From contig NZ_OAOD01000005.1 of assembly GCF_900205925.1 (NCBI RefSeq), positions 161,594 through 225,593 of the forward strand: a stretch of 64,000 nucleotides of DNA. The letters are read 5' to 3'. This DNA comes from Clostridium peptidivorans. GTDB taxonomy: Bacteria; Bacillota; Clostridia; Clostridiales; Clostridiaceae. A model generated the notes under the pieces. The model did not search any database and was not told the origin of the DNA. It saw only the letters and a list, made by a program, of their open reading frames with translations. Shown in pieces: positions 62,963-64,000 of the stretch (position 1 is its first letter; the number at the start of each line of letters is the position of its first letter). The position numbers and the translations under genes were made by a program.

Positions 62963-63040
62963 ATATGTCATTTTACGTTACTTATAAATAATACCATCTA
63001 AACAGTCCTTTGTCAACAACTTTTAGATGGTATTTATAAA

Positions 63041-63787
63041 TTATACTTCTTCTACTGCTTCTCCCAATATCTTACCTATGCTATCATATATAACTAACGA
63101 TGCTCTATTGTCATAGTCAGTTGTTGTCTTATTAATTAATATGAGATGCTTTCCATTAAAATATTGAACTAAACTAGCTGCTGGATATACAACTAAAGAT
63201 GTTCCCCCTATTATAAGTACCTCTGCATTTCTTACATAAGATATGGCCTTATTTATAACATCCATATTTAAAGATTCTTCATATAAAACTACATCTGGCT
63301 TTACAATAGAACCACACTCATCGCAATGAGGAATTATTTTATTAGAGTTTATTATATAATCTAAATCAAAAAACTTTCTGCACTTAATACAATAATTTCT
63401 ATGTACACTTCCATGAAGTTCTATGACATTTTTTGAACCTGCCTCTTGGTGTAGCCCATCTATATTTTGCGTAATCACAGCCTTTAATTTTCCTAACTTT
63501 TCTAATTTAGCTAAGCTATAATGTGCTTTATTAGGCTTAGCACCTTTATATATCATCTTTTCTTTGTAAAACTGAAAAAAATCCTCTGTATGCCCTTTAA
63601 AAAAGCTATGACTAAGCATTACCTCTGGAGAATACTTATAGTTATTCTTTATCTCATAAAGCCCCTGTGAAGATCTGAAGTCTGGTATATTACTTTCTGT
63701 AGAAACACCTGCTCCTCCAAAAAATACTATATTAGAACTATTTTTAATAATATCTTTTAATTTTTCATTACTATTCAATAAAATCAC
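63041..63787 (-). CDS. cobB: NAD-dependent protein deacylase, Sir2 family
   Basis: Class U-type bacterial sirtuin, 248 residues. NAD-binding motif FFGGAGVSTESNIPDFRS, catalytic TQNIDGLHQEAG with the base His in LHGSVHRNYC, and four zinc cysteines (CIKC ... CDECG). It removes acyl groups from lysines and makes O-acetyl-ADP-ribose. ATG 63787 lies after GGGAGTG. It is transcribed toward tRNA-Cys and away from the rRNA operon. Confidence 0.95.
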   Translation of the reverse strand: MILLNSNEKLKDIIKNSSNIVFFGGAGVSTESNIPDFRSSQGLYEIKNNYKYSPEVMLSHSFFKGHTEDFFQFYKEKMIYKGAKPNKAHYSLAKLEKLGKLKAVITQNIDGLHQEAGSKNVIELHGSVHRNYCIKCRKFFDLDYIINSNKIIPHCDECGSIVKPDVVLYEESLNMDVINKAISYVRNAEVLIIGGTSLVVYPAASLVQYFNGKHLILINKTTTDYDNRASLVIYDSIGKILGEAVEEV

Positions 63788-63844
63788 TCCCAGTGTATAT
63801 TAGTATAAATATTATATACCTATCACCTTTAAAGTGACAATCAA

Positions 63845-63881
63845 AAAATTAAAAAACACATCAGATTAACTGATGTGTTTT
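63845..63881 (-). terminator. Terminator of the rRNA operon
   Basis: AAAACACATCAG / CTGATGTGTTTT 12-base-pair stem directly after the 5S rRNA on the minus strand, followed by TTAATTTTTTGA. Confidence 0.9.
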
Positions 63882-63883
63882 CT

Positions 63884-64000
63884 ACCTGGCAACGACCTAC
63901 TCTCCCACCGGGCCTCCCCGGCAGTACCATTGGCGCTTTGAAGCTTAACCTTCGTGTTCGGAATGGGTACGGGTGTTACCTTCAAGCCATAATCACCAGA
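63884..64000 (-). rRNA. 5S ribosomal RNA (complete or nearly complete)
   Basis: The minus strand reads TCTGGTGATTATGGCTTGAA at the window edge, then the conserved ACACCCGTACCCATTCCGAA and the 3' end GTAGGTCGTTGCCAGG, about 117 bases. The 23S and 16S genes are expected beyond the right edge. RNase M5, which processes it, is encoded at 33455-34006. Confidence 0.96.

Noticed and set aside
1..64000. CRISPR arrays, insertion sequences or prophage
   Set aside because: No spaced direct repeats, transposase, integrase or phage structural gene patterns were seen on either strand.

Overview
This is a low-GC Firmicutes chromosome, almost certainly Clostridium sensu stricto. The supporting signs are AT-rich codon use, strong GGAGG ribosome binding sites, TTGACA-N17-TATAAT promoters, T-box leaders on tRNA synthetase genes, sporulation genes (gin, spmA, spmB), a clostridial 2[4Fe-4S] ferredoxin, anaerobic NrdD/NrdG and an extended (type 2) IleRS. 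The species is not assigned. The right edge is a 5S rRNA, and the block gin, decarboxylase, tmk-like, darA, holB, ricT, trmN6, rsmI ... metG, tatD, yabE, rnmV, ksgA matches the order known from the oriC-proximal region of Bacillus subtilis. Most genes lie on the minus strand. Together these place oriC beyond the right edge, with the replication fork running leftward through the window.

Layout from left to right. 0-3 kb: nickel-pincer cofactor operon larC-larE-larB, with larC split by a canonical -1 slippery heptamer in a run of ten A. 3-12 kb: mpg, a ClpE-type unfoldase, an unlisted 54-residue membrane peptide gene with its own promoter and terminator, manC, and a large solitary SF1 helicase with a degenerate nuclease-like tail (defence candidate). 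12-21 kb: a CcpA-like regulator, T-box-ileS, a double-amidase wall hydrolase, an NhaC-type antiporter with a DUF3870 gene, and murI behind a strong intrinsic terminator in its own leader. 21-28 kb: MBL-fold hydrolase, CadC-like ArsR repressor, nrdDG with tandem NrdR-like boxes, a DUF3048 lipoprotein, TPP riboswitch-thiT, a one-cluster ferredoxin and Mrp. 28-35 kb: two unknown envelope proteins around lgt, an acidic-linker protein, then ksgA-rnmV-yabE.

35-45 kb: tatD, T-box-metG, a MATE exporter, spmA/spmB, a glucosaminidase, rluF, ispF and another unlisted 54-residue gene. 45-47 kb: a polysaccharide deacetylase gene flanked and entered by nine DnaA-box-like 9-mers. 47-51.5 kb: a tryptophan-use cassette (tryptophanase, NSS-family transporter, RidA, divergent YheO-type regulator). 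RidA would detoxify the 2-aminoacrylate made by tryptophanase. 51.6-60 kb: NlpC/P60 hydrolase, then rsmI, trmN6, an unlisted ferredoxin, an HMA-like protein without its metal motif, ricT, holB, darA, tmk-like, decarboxylase and gin. 60-64 kb: an M20 peptidase homologue, CorA, tRNA-Cys, CobB and the 5S rRNA with its terminator.

The strongest leads are the larC frameshift site, the DnaA-box cluster, the murI leader attenuator, the tryptophanase-RidA cassette inserted in an otherwise conserved oriC-proximal gene block, and the helicase with a defective nuclease motif. No CRISPR array, insertion sequence or prophage was seen.
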